This document shows, in pieces, positions 21,116 through 32,019 of a stretch of DNA of 58,068 bases (the stretch's first letter is position 1; every line of letters starts with the position of its first letter). The notes beneath the pieces are model-generated. The model saw only the letters and a program-made list of their open reading frames with translations. It was not told the origin of the DNA and did not search any database. A program made the translations under genes and the position numbers. The DNA comes from Perkinsus olseni (taxonomy: Eukaryota; Perkinsozoa; Perkinsida; Perkinsidae): assembly GCA_013115135.1 (NCBI GenBank), contig JABANP010000327.1:1-58068 (forward strand), in the 5' to 3' direction.

Positions 21116-22374
21116 CTACTTGCTAGGCGCTAGCCTCTCATTCCAGCCAGCAGCTACGGCTATCGCCACAGCAGCGAAACGGGTTTCAATTTTCCTCTTG
21201 CTCATTCCCTCTTCCACGAAGTTGAGGCCCCATCCGGCAGCAGTCTCCAGGATGGGGGCCATGCGATGAGCATCCTTTTCGTGGGATATCCAAAATCTCA
21301 TGAGGTCTCGATTCTCGCTCAAGAGAGGCAACCTGGCACGACAAACGTCGAAGGAGTGAGGAAGGAAGACGATCGCCGCTCACTCGATGGTGTCTCTTGA
21401 ACGAGCGCTGTCAACAAACTTGATGAGGTTCACGGACAATCGGTGCAGCTTGTCGTCCAAAAAGTACGCAATCCTCGAGGAAAGAAGAGACTGAGAGGCG
21501 AAAGACTGGACGGACGACTTCGCCATCTTTCACGTACTCCTGCAGCTCCGAATGGGAAGCTATATCCAGATTCCTCGCCGTAATCTCGTTGCCGGGCCTC
21601 CTTCAAGGCATTTCTGGCCACGGCTAGGACGGCGGAGGCTCTACTGACGCGCCTTTCCTTGAGCAGCGCCTTTCCCCATTCGATGATGGTCTCTTCGCAT
21701 CCCAAGCCTTCAGTCTCGGGTAGATAGCGAGTGAAAGGCAGCCCCGCAGGCTCGGGTACCCACCAAAGGGTCTTGACTTTCGATACCTCCGTCCACTTAG
21801 GGCATTCACATGGCCTCCGTTCTGATTTTCTGAATTCGGCCGAGCAGAGAGATTTCGGTGCGAAGGGCTCAATGTTGCGCCCAAGAACCCACCTGGTTTC
21901 CCCTAGGGTGACGTAGTCGATGACGTACTTCCCTTCGCGCTCGCTGAACACCGCCCCAACCGATGCTTGCCACTACCAAAAGTCATCATCGCTGATATCC
22001 ACGGCATTCGCTTCCCCTACTGTGACTAGAACCTCCTGCGAGAACTTGCCATTTTCTATCAGAAGCTTTGCCTCGGCTCCGAACTTACGCTCCTCGACCA
22101 CGCAACGACTTCGACTGTCGGACATCTGAAATTGGCAGATTCTGGCACCAGGCGGACTGATGTCAACCCGCCGACTCCCTGGAGTCAGCTCATCCACTCC
22201 CCTGGAGCTCAGACATCCCTCAGGACCGCGGCTAGCGAAAGAGCGCGCGAACGCATGAGAGCAGTCAATTAAATGTGAAGGCGAAGGCTGGTCAGGGCTT
22301 ACCATGCTTAGCGCTGCCCCTGCCAGGCCTTGATCCATACGGAGGAAGAGGAGAAGAATTGGCAGGGCGTACAT
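21116..22374 (-). CDS. Secreted array family, copy 1 (intact, six exons)
   Basis: Exons: 22374-22303, 22125-22021, 21972-21893, 21829-21538, 21490-21384, 21332-21116. All introns are GT-AG. Total coding length is 873 nt, giving 290 residues with no break. Exon 1 is a signal peptide (MYALPILLLFLRMDQGLAGA). Exon 2 has SRCVVEERKFGAEAKLL. Exon 3 has WQASVGAVFSEREGKYVIDY and then VTLGET. Exon 4 has the family core TLWWVPEPAGLPFTRYLPET and GLGCEETIIEWGKALL. Exon 6 ends AAVAIAVAAGWNERLAPSK. I do not recognise the family. The signal peptide and paired Cys suggest a secreted or vacuolar protein. Two conserved Trp, the PAGLPFT block and the final GW.ERLAP block are the most constant features across eight copies. 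Confidence 0.85.
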
Positions 22375-23406
22375 TGTCGTAGCAACGGTAAAAACAGAGC
22401 TGTTAGACGAGAGCAAGCTAGGATAGCCAAACTTGGACCATGCCGGAGTGTACGATTTCTGCGAGATCGTGGTGGCAGCTCAAGTTAAGGTGCACCGCGT
22501 ACACTGCGCGTGGTTCGGCTTCGCCAGCCAGAGGGGCCACGCAGGGGGCCGTATCGTTATCAAGGGAAGAGGGGAAATGAAATTCCGGAGCATCTCGGAA
22601 ATTGTGCGGCTCGAGGGTTGCAATGATTCGCCCCAGGTTCCTCATTCTCCGAGAATGATTCTCGCTCAAGAGGAGTGAGGGGGCACTTCGGTCACAGGAG
22701 AATAGTCAGTAGGCGCTCGATGACCACGGCAAGCGCCGTTAACAGGGGGAGATATAAGCATGGCGCGCTTGTAGCTCCCTCAACTGACGATCATCTGCTT
22801 CTCGCCGGCTCCGACTGTTACAGCTTTCCGAGTCACTGCTTATCCGTTATCTTCGTCAGTGACTGACTGACAGACTGCTGACGAGCCCTCACTGACAGTG
22901 AGGGCTCTTCACCAGTCGGAGCCCATGATTATTTTCGCCCGGTTGATAATGGGCCGGCGATGTTTCACCATAGTTGAGGCCCTTTTTCGAGAGTCTCCCG
23001 GATAGCTTTTCCGAAATTCGTCTCTTGAGGCCCAGAAAAAGTCTCGAAGAGAAGCAGGAAGGCGTCTCGGAGCAGTCTTACGCAGAAGGATCGGTGTGAG
23101 CGAAGTTACCACGCACGGGGCCTGCGGCAGGGACCGTGCGGCAGGGTATGAGCGCCGCGCATGATGCACAGGCGGCCTCTAAATATCGCATTCAAGTTTG
23201 ACGACTCCGAACTCAGTTTGGCGAGTTGAGACTCTTCCGATTGCGGGGGAGCAATTATTGCGCCGCGATCGGGGACGCGCAGTGGAGCTATCCTCGTCAC
23301 ACAGGACTTAAACAACACAAATTCTTGGATACACTTTCTCACAACATCGACTTCAACAGACACTCATCCATTTGCATCATAGTCATCAGCGTGTTTCCTT
23401 CCCTCT

Positions 23407-24690
23407 CTACTTTCCGGGCGCTAGTCTCTCATTCCAGCCAGCAGCTACGGCTATTGTCACAGCTGCCAAACGGGTCTCAATCTCGATTTCGCTGATCCCC
23501 TCCTCTTCCGTGTCGATACCCCACCCGGCAGCAGTGTCCAGGATGGAATCAGTGAGGTTAGCATCGTTTTCCTCGGGGAGCATCCAAGCTCTCATGAGAT
23601 CCAAGTTTTCACTCAATAGAGGAAGTCTGGCATGAAACGCTCTCAGAGAAGGCAAGATGGGCACTTTCGACTCACTCGATCGTGCCACCTGGAATAGTGT
23701 AGTCAACAAACTTGATAAAGTTCACGATCGAGCGGTTCAATCTGTCATCCCGGAAGTAGGTGATAGCTGAAGGGAGAAGATCCTGAAGGAAAGGGTTGAG
23801 AATGAACTTGTCGCCTGGGCCACACCTCTGAGGGTCCGAATGCATAACTGAAAGTAGAATCCTCGCCGTTTTCTCGGTTTCGAGCTTCCTTTAAAGCCTT
23901 TCTGGACACAGCTAGTACGGCGGAGGCTTTACTGACGCGCCTCTTCTTGAGCAGCGCTTTTCCCCATTCGATGATGGTCTCTTCGCATCCCAAGCCTTCA
24001 GTCTCGGGTAGATAGCGAGTGAAAGGCAGTCCTGCAGGCTCGGGCTACCCACCATAGAGTGTTGGTTCTGGACAGCTTCGTCCACTCAGAGAACTCCCAT
24101 GGCCTCCGCTTCGAAGTTCTAAAGAGCGTAAAGCTCCGCTTTGAGCATCCGCTGTCACACAACCAACCTGGTTTCGCTAAAGGTGGTAAAGTCGATGACG
24201 AACTTCCGTTTGCTCTCGCTGAACACGGCGCCGACGGAAGCATACCTCTGCACGGGTTTGCGTGACGCTCGTCCAAGGAGGCAATAGTTATACTCAGTGA
24301 GTACTACTCACCGCGACAGACACTTTCTCGGAGGTCCTCGTGAGTCCGAATTTCAGCTCCGCTTCGGATCCGAACTTATGTTCTTCCACAACGCAGCGGT
24401 CCCCAACCTATGCTTGGAGACATACCTCGTGACGGAAAGCCATCTTCCTCACCTGCTTGACTTTTCGCTGGTTCTCGGGCCTTCGACTTAGGAAACGCTT
24501 CCCCAGGAACTGACGAACAGGCATAGCCTCATAGGCGCGGAGTTCGTAAGTTGTGCTCACGCTTGCGCTTAATAAGACGCTTAGTTTCACGTTTGGTAAA
24601 GCGAAGAGAGAGTCTATTCGACGAGCATATTAGCTTGTGTCAAGGACTGGAGTATCGCTAGGAGTGCCAGGAATGGCTTACTGATAGAAC
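23407..24690 (-). pseudogene. Secreted array family, copy 2 (frameshifted)
   Basis: Exons 2 to 6 are all recognisable: GDRCVVEEHKFGSEAEL (24385-24310), YASVGAVFSESKRKFVID (about 24245-24170), the core exon with GLGCEETIIEWGKALLKK, exon 5 SAITYFRDDRLNRSIVNF and exon 6 LPLLSENLDLMRAWML, ending GWNERLAPGK. In the core exon, TGGTGGGTAGCCCGAGCC has one base more than the intact copies (GTA-CCC-GAG or GTA-ACC-GAG), so the frame breaks inside the WWV.EPAG motif. Upstream, a signal-peptide-like stretch (FLALLAILQSLTQA, near 24670-24620) has no ATG in a sensible position. I infer a pseudogene, or a gene needing +1 recoding. Confidence 0.7.
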
Positions 24691-25099
24691 TGCTCCCGCT
24701 TGATTTGGGTTGAAGCAGAAGAATATGAGGAAGGTCGGAAGGCCATACATGTGTTTTCACCAAGGCCGCGCTGAGACGGGTATAGAACGCTGCAAGACCA
24801 CCAGTGGAAGCGGTTGGGTCCGGATAGTGAGGGAGCTCGCGGAAACTCAATATCCGTGCGAAGCGGATTCCTTGGGAACTTCGTGCAGTTCGAGCGATGC
24901 AACGATTTGATTGTTCCCGTAGGCCACTGTGTGTATCCTGAACGGACCAGCTTGTCTTCGTGGAAGGCGAGGGAACAGTTAAACCCCGCTCAGCTCTGTG
25001 TGGGTTCACCCTGTGCCTGGCAGTGCTATATATACACGCTCTCTTGAAGAGTAGTGGACGGATCGCGCTCGGCTAGCTACTACACTTTTTAAAAGCCTA

Positions 25100-25310
25100 T
25101 ATCGCGATTAGTAAGATCAATTTCGCAGGGTGAGCGAATATCCGCGTCAAGATATGCCTTAGTAAAATCAATTTCGCGAGCGTGCGCGATAATAAAATCA
25201 ATTTCGCCAGCACGCGCTATAGTACAATGAATTTCGCCGGCATCCCTAGAGTAAGTCCAATTTTGATAAAATGCGGAAATGAATTTCGACGGTGGAACAT
25301 TCAATTTCGC
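25100..25310. repeat. Degenerate tandem repeat rich in AATTTCGC
   Basis: About five to six units of roughly 36 bp, each holding AATCAATTTCGC or AATGAATTTCGC, followed by a GC-rich spacer (GAGCGTGCGCGATA, CAGCACGCGCTATA). Unit length drifts. It lies between copies 2 and 3 of the array. Confidence 0.65.
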
Positions 25311-25571
25311 TAAAGTAACGGATTACGATGTCTGATTGGTACAGGCGGCCCGTTTTGTGACAAAACTTTTGTCTATCACCATACCGAATCCGGGTCACAG
25401 GCCTTTAAAAGGTGTAGATTTTATTAGACTAGACGCGTATTATCTATCTCCGAGGTTTGCCTTCCCGTCTTGAACGAAAGAGTAAGCTGCCACATCGTAG
25501 CCACATCGTCTTTTGAGGGTGATTCATCACCAATAATAACATCTCTCAGCATCATATCAGTTTCGTGTCAT

Positions 25572-27512
25572 CTACAAGCCTTTCTCGGTCTTGAAAGATG
25601 CCAGCCTCTTATGCCAACCAGTGGCTACAGCTATTGTCACGGCCGCGAAACGAAGTTTGTATTCACTGTCGGTGATGTCTTCCTCCATGGGATTTATGCC
25701 CCACTTCGCGGCGTTCCCTAAGATTGAGGCAGTACGGTTAGCATCTCTCTCATCCGATTCGTCTTCGTCAGGAAGCATCCATGCTCTCATACGATCTAGG
25801 TTTCCTTCGTACAAAAGGTAACCTAAGACGACACACCGCTAAGCCTCGTTACACAGTGTTGTGAATCACAACTTGTGATGGCCACTCACACGAGCCGCTC
25901 ACGCGACGGCACGTCGTCAACGAGTCCGATGGAGTTCACAAACCACTTCCCCAACGCGTCTCCGACGAACGAGATCGTCGTGATGAGAGGCGACTGAAAG
26001 TCGAGATAGCGAAACGACGCTATCAGCTTTATACAGCACCTCTGGGGGTCCGAACATGTAGAGATAAGCTTTGGTACTGTTATCGCGCTCTTCCCGGAAC
26101 CGAGAATCCTTCAATGCCTCCTTGGCCAGAGCAACGACAGCGGCATCGTCATTGACTGATCGACCCTTGCGCTCAAGCAGCCCTCTCCCCCATTCATGGA
26201 TAGTGTCCCCGCATCGTAGGTCTTCATCCACTTCCGGTAAATCATAAGTAAAAGGCAGCCCTGTCGGCTCAGTTATCCATATTATTTTCGTAGTAGATGT
26301 AGTCTCCCATGGAGAGCGTTTGGAAGGCCTGTTTTGCGTCGCCCTGCAGAGAGTAAGGCAAGGAAAACCTATCGAATTAAATACTAAGCGATTCAGCGGC
26401 ACACTTGGTCTCCCGCCAGGTGACGTAGTCTACGACGTATTTTCCTTTCCTTTCGCTGTAAACCCCTCCGACGGTTGCGAGCACCTGCATGGAGGCTTCT
26501 GATTTTTCGAGAGGCACTGATCAGTTGTTTCACCTCGAGAGATACCACCTTCGAAAGATCCGTGTGATCAAACTTCAGATCGTCTTTAAATAGTATCCTG
26601 CGCCCCTCGACAAGACAGCGGCCTTCTAGCTGAGACGTAAGTCGTGTATGGTGACAAAAACCGGCTCCGAGGGGAGCAATGATTTCATCACCTGGCGTCT
26701 TGTAGTAGCGGGTAACCGTTTATGTCTTGTTTCGTACGCCTGACACACAGTCATGATTGAGCAGCAATGGAAACGACATTGTTCTTGAACTTCAAGAAGT
26801 TATTGCCGACAACTTGACGGCGACACGCATGTTTCACTTGAGTGCTTTGAATCACAAAGACTGTAGTGCGTATAATAAAGGGAGTTTCAAAACTTCGTGA
26901 ACAACTCTGAACTCTTGAAATTTCTCAACGACCGACTGTACGAAACTGAAACTTTGTGATATTATGGCTAACATGGTGAGGAGTGGACGTGGCTGTTGTA
27001 AAGACTCTCTTTTTCGGGACCAACGAGCATGTCGTGTCTGTCGGTTTCATCTCACGCTGGTGGGGATGCGCTCGACTTGAGTTAATTGAGAGGCATTGGG
27101 GCTCGAAAGAAGGCTGGAAACTTATCTCACGTTAATCAGCGGACTCGGAACCCCCTAGACCCGATGGAGTCGGGAGATAAAAATTTTCAGTGTTCCACAG
27201 CCCTTGTGACTTGCTCAGCTCCCTCAGCAGTCACGCCTAGGACGGCGCGACTGAAAATGCCATAATAGCCATGTTCATTCGTCACCATGCTAGCTATACT
27301 CTCACAAAGTTTCAGTTTCGTACGGTCGGTCGTTGAGAAATTTCAAGAGTTCAAAGTTGTTCACGAAGTTTTGAAACTCCCTTTACTCATATCATACGCA
27401 TTCTTCTCAATACGCGGCGTATTGGGAAGAATACTGAGGAGCAGCTTACCACGTTGAGTGCTGCAGTTTCCTGGACAACGAGGGCGAGAATGAGAATTGA
27501 GAAGCCATACAT
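25572..27512 (-). CDS. Secreted array family, copy 3 (diverged)
   Basis: Exon 1 (27512-27450) is a signal peptide, MYGFSILILALVVQETAALN, followed by GTAAGC. Exon 2 is near 26640-26530 (GRCLVEGRRILFKDDLKF). Exon 3 is near 26490-26410 (ATVGGVYSERKGKYVVDY). Exon 4 is 26370-26040 with ITEPTGLPFTYDLPEV and a CGDTIHEWGRGLL core. Exon 5 is near 26000-25915, and exon 6 ends at 25572 (FAAVTIAVATGWHKRLASFK). The first intron is about 0.8 kb because a foldback element has inserted in it. The family core is kept but more diverged than in copies 1, 6 and 8. I did not find a clear break, but exon joins 2-3 and 5-6 are not fully proven. Confidence 0.6.
26867..27400. mobile_element. Foldback (MITE-like) element in intron of copy 3
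   Basis: The two ends are inverted repeats of about 115 bp. The left arm starts TGCGTATAATAAAGGGAGTT and runs to about 26985. The right arm (about 27285-27400) is its near-perfect inverse, ending in ACTCATATCATACGCA. The arms share long stretches such as GAAATTTCTCAACGACCGAC. The middle (about 300 bp) has no coding potential I can see. This looks like a non-autonomous DNA transposon. It lies wholly within an intron. Confidence 0.75.
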
Positions 27513-27975
27513 CGTGGTTACTGAGCCAACTGAGAACGGACACGTCTTAGGGCGATAGTCGAAGGTTTCGGCCGGGAAAATCTCGATTTTTTCCGGATGA
27601 GACTGAGTTGGTCTCGGCCAAGTTGCCTGACCAACCATAGCTGCCTTTGTAGCCTACAAAGGCATATATTTGTAGGTACTACCTACAAATTGTAGGTAGT
27701 ACCTACTAGGTACTTGATTCAACGTAGATTGTTCTCCTCGTGCGGTGATGAGCAATTCTCGGCGGGCAGACGGATATGAGCGCCAGTTGCCGCGTGGTCC
27801 AATAGCAACTGATGAAGATGGAATGCGGATGGAGAACTATGCGGCATAGTCTATGCCTCTGGAAAGTCTCGGAAACGTCAAGAAAGAGAGACCGATCATG
27901 TCTCCCGTATAACGTGCACGCCGCTGTCGCGTCTCTGCGCGTCTGGTCGCACACACGGATCCTGCCAGGAGAAAG

Positions 27976-28022
27976 GAAGGTTCTCGGTTGAATGTTCGGA
28001 ACATTCAACCGAGAACCTTCCA
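27976..28022. repeat. Perfect 47-bp palindrome
   Basis: Arms of 23 bp (GGAAGGTTCTCGGTTGAATG then TTC) flank a single central G. The surrounding sequence (TCCTGCCAGGAG before, AGCGTTGGGCTATAAACT after) is related to 39100-39280, upstream of copy 8. It lies about 0.46 kb upstream of the copy 3 start. Confidence 0.85.
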
Positions 28023-28879
28023 GCGTTGGGCTATAAACTGGGTTTATTAAGCTCACACACAAACGCCTGTCATCACGAGTCATACGCCGTTAAGCGTTTG
28101 AGATTGCCACATCAACGATGAGTGGATCTCTCCATGCTGAGGGACGAGAAACGGCTCCCGGAGAACTAAGGGTCTTAATTGACCGTCAAACTACACTCCA
28201 GGAGTGCATGTGCTGTGCAGAATGATTTCGCGTCGTTCCTGAGGAGAAGGTGCCGCTCCCGGTAGAGGGGAGCTTACGCCTTGTAAGTCGCGACAGGAAT
28301 CAAGCCCCGCAGCTTCTCAGTGAATACTCCTGAATTCACCAGCTTTATTCGTGAATGTTATTCGCCCTCAAGCCGTAATCCTGAGACGTTTTCTGCAAAA
28401 TTTTCCGGGAGACTGATGTTGGGGAAATTTTCGCACACGCAACTGCTCAGAAGAGTTCAGTTGCAGAATCTGTCGACTCCTTGAGAAGTCGAAGAAATCA
28501 GCACGCCTAAATAACTGTCCCGTGGCGGGAAAACTTGGCAGTGAGTAGCCATTTTGTGCGTCTTTAGTCAAGACTCTTGATGTAGGTTTAGCTCAAAATG
28601 ATGGCATGGATCGTGCATAGTCAGAAGGGCTGAACCAGGATACGCGCTTCGTACTTTTCCGTATATCCCTCTCGCATGGGCGCGTTACAATCGCGCTGTT
28701 CTCAGTAGATCACCAGGCGCCCCTTGCTGGAAGACATGCTTTTCAAATTTGTCCACCGCTCTTCCACGATATGCTCCTCGCACGGACTGTGCAAAACACC
28801 TACCTTTAAGTGCATCTCCGAACAACAACAACATTATCATGTCACACAATTTCCCGTGTCACCATTTCCTTTTCTAGCC

Positions 28880-30047
28880 CTACTGTCCAGGCGCTAGTCT
28901 CACATTCCAGCCAGCGTCTACGGCTATTGTCACAGCTGCGAACCGTGACTCAAATTCACTTTCGCTGATACCTTTTTCAGTTAGGTTCAGGCCCCACTCA
29001 GAAGAAAACTTTAGGATGCGAGCAGTGAGCTTGCCAAGTTCCTTGTGGGTCTTTTGTGACCCGGGGAGCACCCACGCCCTCATGAGGTCTAGATTCTCTC
29101 TCAGCAAAGGTAACCTGAGTAAGATTACGCATAAGACGAGCCAGCGAGAAAGACTAGAACTCACTCGATTGTGTCGAGCGTTGTCCAGAAACTCTATGGA
29201 ACTCGCGAGCCATCTTTCATGCCTATCATCCCGCATGGAGGCGATCACGGCAGGAAGAGGGGAATAAAACAGCCCCTCCGACGATCCAAACATATAGCCG
29301 TGTTCTTCCGTAGTTTGATCTCGGTATTCTCGGAAACGGGACTCGCTCATGGCTTCCCTGGCCAAGGCGAGAACAGCAGACGCCTTTCCGACTGAGCCGA
29401 AGCGCCTTCGGCTGAACCGGGGCTTCGGCGAAGCCCCGGTTCAGCAGAGTTGCTCCCCATTTGATGATTGTATACTCGCACCCCGAGTCTTGTACTTCCA
29501 GTAGATCATACGTGAAAGGCAATCCCGCTGGTTCTGTTAGCCATCGCAGGGTCTTCGTTGTGGATGTGGTAACCCAGTTTGAGCGAACAGGTTTCCTCCT
29601 TTTGGTAGTCCTAGCAATGGCAAGATGAAACATGCCGACGCTCAGCAGCCACTGGGCTACCGAACCTCCCCTAAGCTTGCGTAGTCTATCACGTACTTTC
29701 TCTTCCACCCGTCGAATACCGCACCAACCGAAGCTTGCCACTACACAAGAGCTGTCTAATTCCTGTCGATTCTCGCAACAATCGCTCCACTCACAGCGAC
29801 AGATACTTCCTGACAGATACTTCCTGTGAGAGCGTTGTGCGACTCGTCTCCATCTTGCCGTTGACCTCGAACCTGCGTGCCTCGACAGCGCAACGGCCTT
29901 GTTCCTTAGATCAGGACCAAACATCAGGCCGGCTGGCGAGTCAATTTCCGTTGCCTTGTCGACTCCTTGTTCACTCTTGAACCCTCGCCTCGGTATTCGT
30001 CTCGAGTAGGGCTGACCCAAGAAAATACTTGAGCAGCACAGGATCAT
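28880..30047 (-). pseudogene. Secreted array family, copy 4 (disrupted)
   Basis: Exon 2 (about 29905-29810) has GRCAVEARRFEVNGKMETS, then a 14-bp direct duplication (CAGGAAGTATCTGT twice) that shifts the frame. Exon 3 reads WQASVGAVFDGWKRKYVIDY. Exon 4 has LTEPAGLPFTYDLLEV and then a palindromic insertion (29414-29446, CTGAACCGGGGCTTCG and inverse) with flanking sequence. That insertion breaks the frame before ASAVLALAREAMSESRF. Exons 5 and 6 follow, with ASSIEFLDNARHNRV, then RLPLLRENLDLMRAWV, ending AGWNVRLAPGQ. The signal-peptide exon is unclear: MILCCSSIFLGQ at 30047 is short. Two independent insertions make a pseudogene likely. Confidence 0.7.
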
Positions 30048-30208
30048 TTCTCGAGACTCTCTCGAGTCGAGAGAGTCCGTTCGCTAAGGTCATTGGTCGC
30101 TCCCAAGGGGCAGTGCACCGAGGCCAGCTCAGTGTGACTTACTGCGTTGAACGCAGTGCGTTCTTTACTGCGCTCGCCTCGCCAGAGCTGAAGCAGAGAA
30201 ATAATATG

Positions 30209-30261
30209 TCCCCCGATATCTGGCTTCTTCATATTATGAAGAAGCCAGATATCGGGGGACC
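30209..30261. repeat. Perfect 53-bp palindrome
   Basis: Arms of 26 bp (GTCCCCCGATATCTGGCTTC then TTCATA) around a central T. It would form a very stable hairpin. It lies between divergent copies 4 (-) and 5 (+). Confidence 0.85.
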
Positions 30262-30605
30262 GAAGGCTGATGACTCCCGGGCCGGAGTCCCGCCGATCAC
30301 CCGAGTGAGTGGGTTGACCTCGATCGACGACGAATTGTGCACAGCTCGATCAAAAGAAGACTAAGGATAGGTTCGAGCAAGATGAGGCGAGCTCTCAAGT
30401 GCCAAAAGGAAATAAAGCTCGAACGGCTTTATTCCCGTAATTCCCGATGCACCAAGAACAGTTTTCCGCCAATCCCTCGTGTGCCCCGATCGTTTCCGCC
30501 AGGCTGCAAAGCACGATTCCTCATTTCGTCATTCATTCTCGCGAAAATTTTCACAACTGATGTTGTTCAACTCGGCCAAGCGTTCAAAGTAGGCATTTCT
30601 CTATC

Positions 30606-32015
30606 ATGCTTTGTGCGTTACGGTTGCTCCTCGTCCACCTCTTCATCGACGGAGTCCTGGCGAAGACGATGCTCACGGTAAGAAGGTGCTTACGGCTACA
30701 GTGAAACCGCCCAGTCTCTGTAAATCACAGACTGTAACCATGACCGAACTCAGAGCAGCCTGTCCCTCTAGAGTACTTGTGCTGTTCTTCCCCCTTTTCG
30801 CTACTATCTCAGACCGCCGGACGGGCACCCTTGAATACGGGACAAGTGGTGCGAGTACATGCGGAGCAGGTGATGGTCAGCATTGCTTCGCCAACTGTCA
30901 CCCATGATTTCATCGTTCGATTACCTCCCGGGTGGTCGCAGTGAGGTCATCCTATTCACGCCTGAATGGCTTCAGGAACAAGGCCGTTGTGCTCTCATCG
31001 CACGTCATTTTGGAGCCAGCGCAGCGATACTAGGCAGGTCCTCAGACCTCAGTAAAGATATCTCCTTCCCTGTAAGAGAAGCGTCGGGTGCCAACGTCGT
31101 ACTTTCTAACGTTTCAGTGGGAAGCATCCGTCGGGGCTGTATTCAGCAAGAAAGAAGGGAAGTACGTTATCGATTATGCTACTCTCGGGGAAAGCATGTG
31201 AGCCCTTGCGTATTGAGTGCTACTCTTCACCTCACAACCCCAGGACTGCATACAGACGATCCTATGAGCTGCCCACGTGGACGGCTATATCTAACACACA
31301 GACTCTGTGGTGGCTACTCGAGCCTTCGGGATTGCCCTTCACGCGCAAGTTGCCCAAGACCCGAGGTATGACATGCGAGGAGTCCATAGTCGAATGGGGA
31401 AGGCAGCTGCTCAAAAAAACGCGAGCTTCCGAGGATAAGAACTCTGCGGTCCTAGCCGTAGCCAGAGAAGTGTTGAAGGAATCTCAACTTCGAGACACTC
31501 GTGCGGAAAGGTACACGCATGTTTTTGGACCACCACAGGTATGGTGTCAGGGCAAAGACTCCACTCATGATACGTTTCTCAGTCTTCTCTTTCCTCGACG
31601 ATTACCTTCATCGAAAAGCTATGGGAGAAAAGGTCCCGCGTAAGCTCCATCAAGTTCATTGATAGCGCAGTTCCCAGTCACCTAATCGAGTGAGTAACCT
31701 CCGCATCTTTTCCTCGGCCATAAAATTTCCATGGCCATTCCATATGAAATGGCGTGCGATGTCAGGATACCCCTCCTTGGCAAGAATCTTGAGCTCATGA
31801 GATATTGGACGGGAAGAACTCACCAGCGCGATGCTGATCGCACTGAGATCACCCTGAGGGCCGCTCAATGGGGTATTAAGGTGGCGGAAGTTGGTATCAG
31901 TAAGGATGAACGCGAGTACCGCGCCGCTGCCACGACGATAGCCGTGGCCGCCGGCTGGCATGAGAGACTAGACCCTGTAAAAAGGACGAAAGTGAGACTT
32001 GAAACTCTAGTGTGA
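30606..32015 (+). CDS. Secreted array family, copy 5 (intact, inverted)
   Basis: The only copy on the plus strand. Exons: 30606-30677, 30976-31071, 31118-31197, 31244-31538, 31583-31689, 31766-32015, all bounded by GT-AG. Coding length is 900 nt, giving 299 residues. Exon 1 is a 24-codon signal peptide (MLCALRLLLVHLFIDGVLAK). Exon 2 has GRCALIARHFGASAAIL. Exon 3 has WEASVGAVFSKKEGKYVIDY. Exon 4 has LWWLLEPSGLPFTRKLPKT and MTCEESIVEWGRQLLKK. Exon 5 has STITFIEKLWEKRSRVSSIK and ends HLIE. Exon 6 has IPLLGKNLELMRYW and AAATTIAVAAGWHERLDPVK. Exons 1, 3 and 5 have exactly the same lengths as in copy 1 (72, 80, 107 nt), with the same phases. Function unknown. It diverges from copy 4 across the 53-bp palindrome. 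Confidence 0.85.
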
Positions 32016-32019
32016 ACGA

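Noticed and set aside
21430..21951. A single unspliced 173-codon gene inside copy 1
   Set aside because: The open frame reads through two introns. Comparison with copies 5, 6 and 8 places GT-AG boundaries inside it and gives a better conserved protein.
31583..31689. Apparent frameshift in exon 5 of copy 5
   Set aside because: Choosing the acceptor at 31582 keeps one frame (STITFIEKLWEKRSRVSSIKF) that matches the other copies, so no shift is needed.
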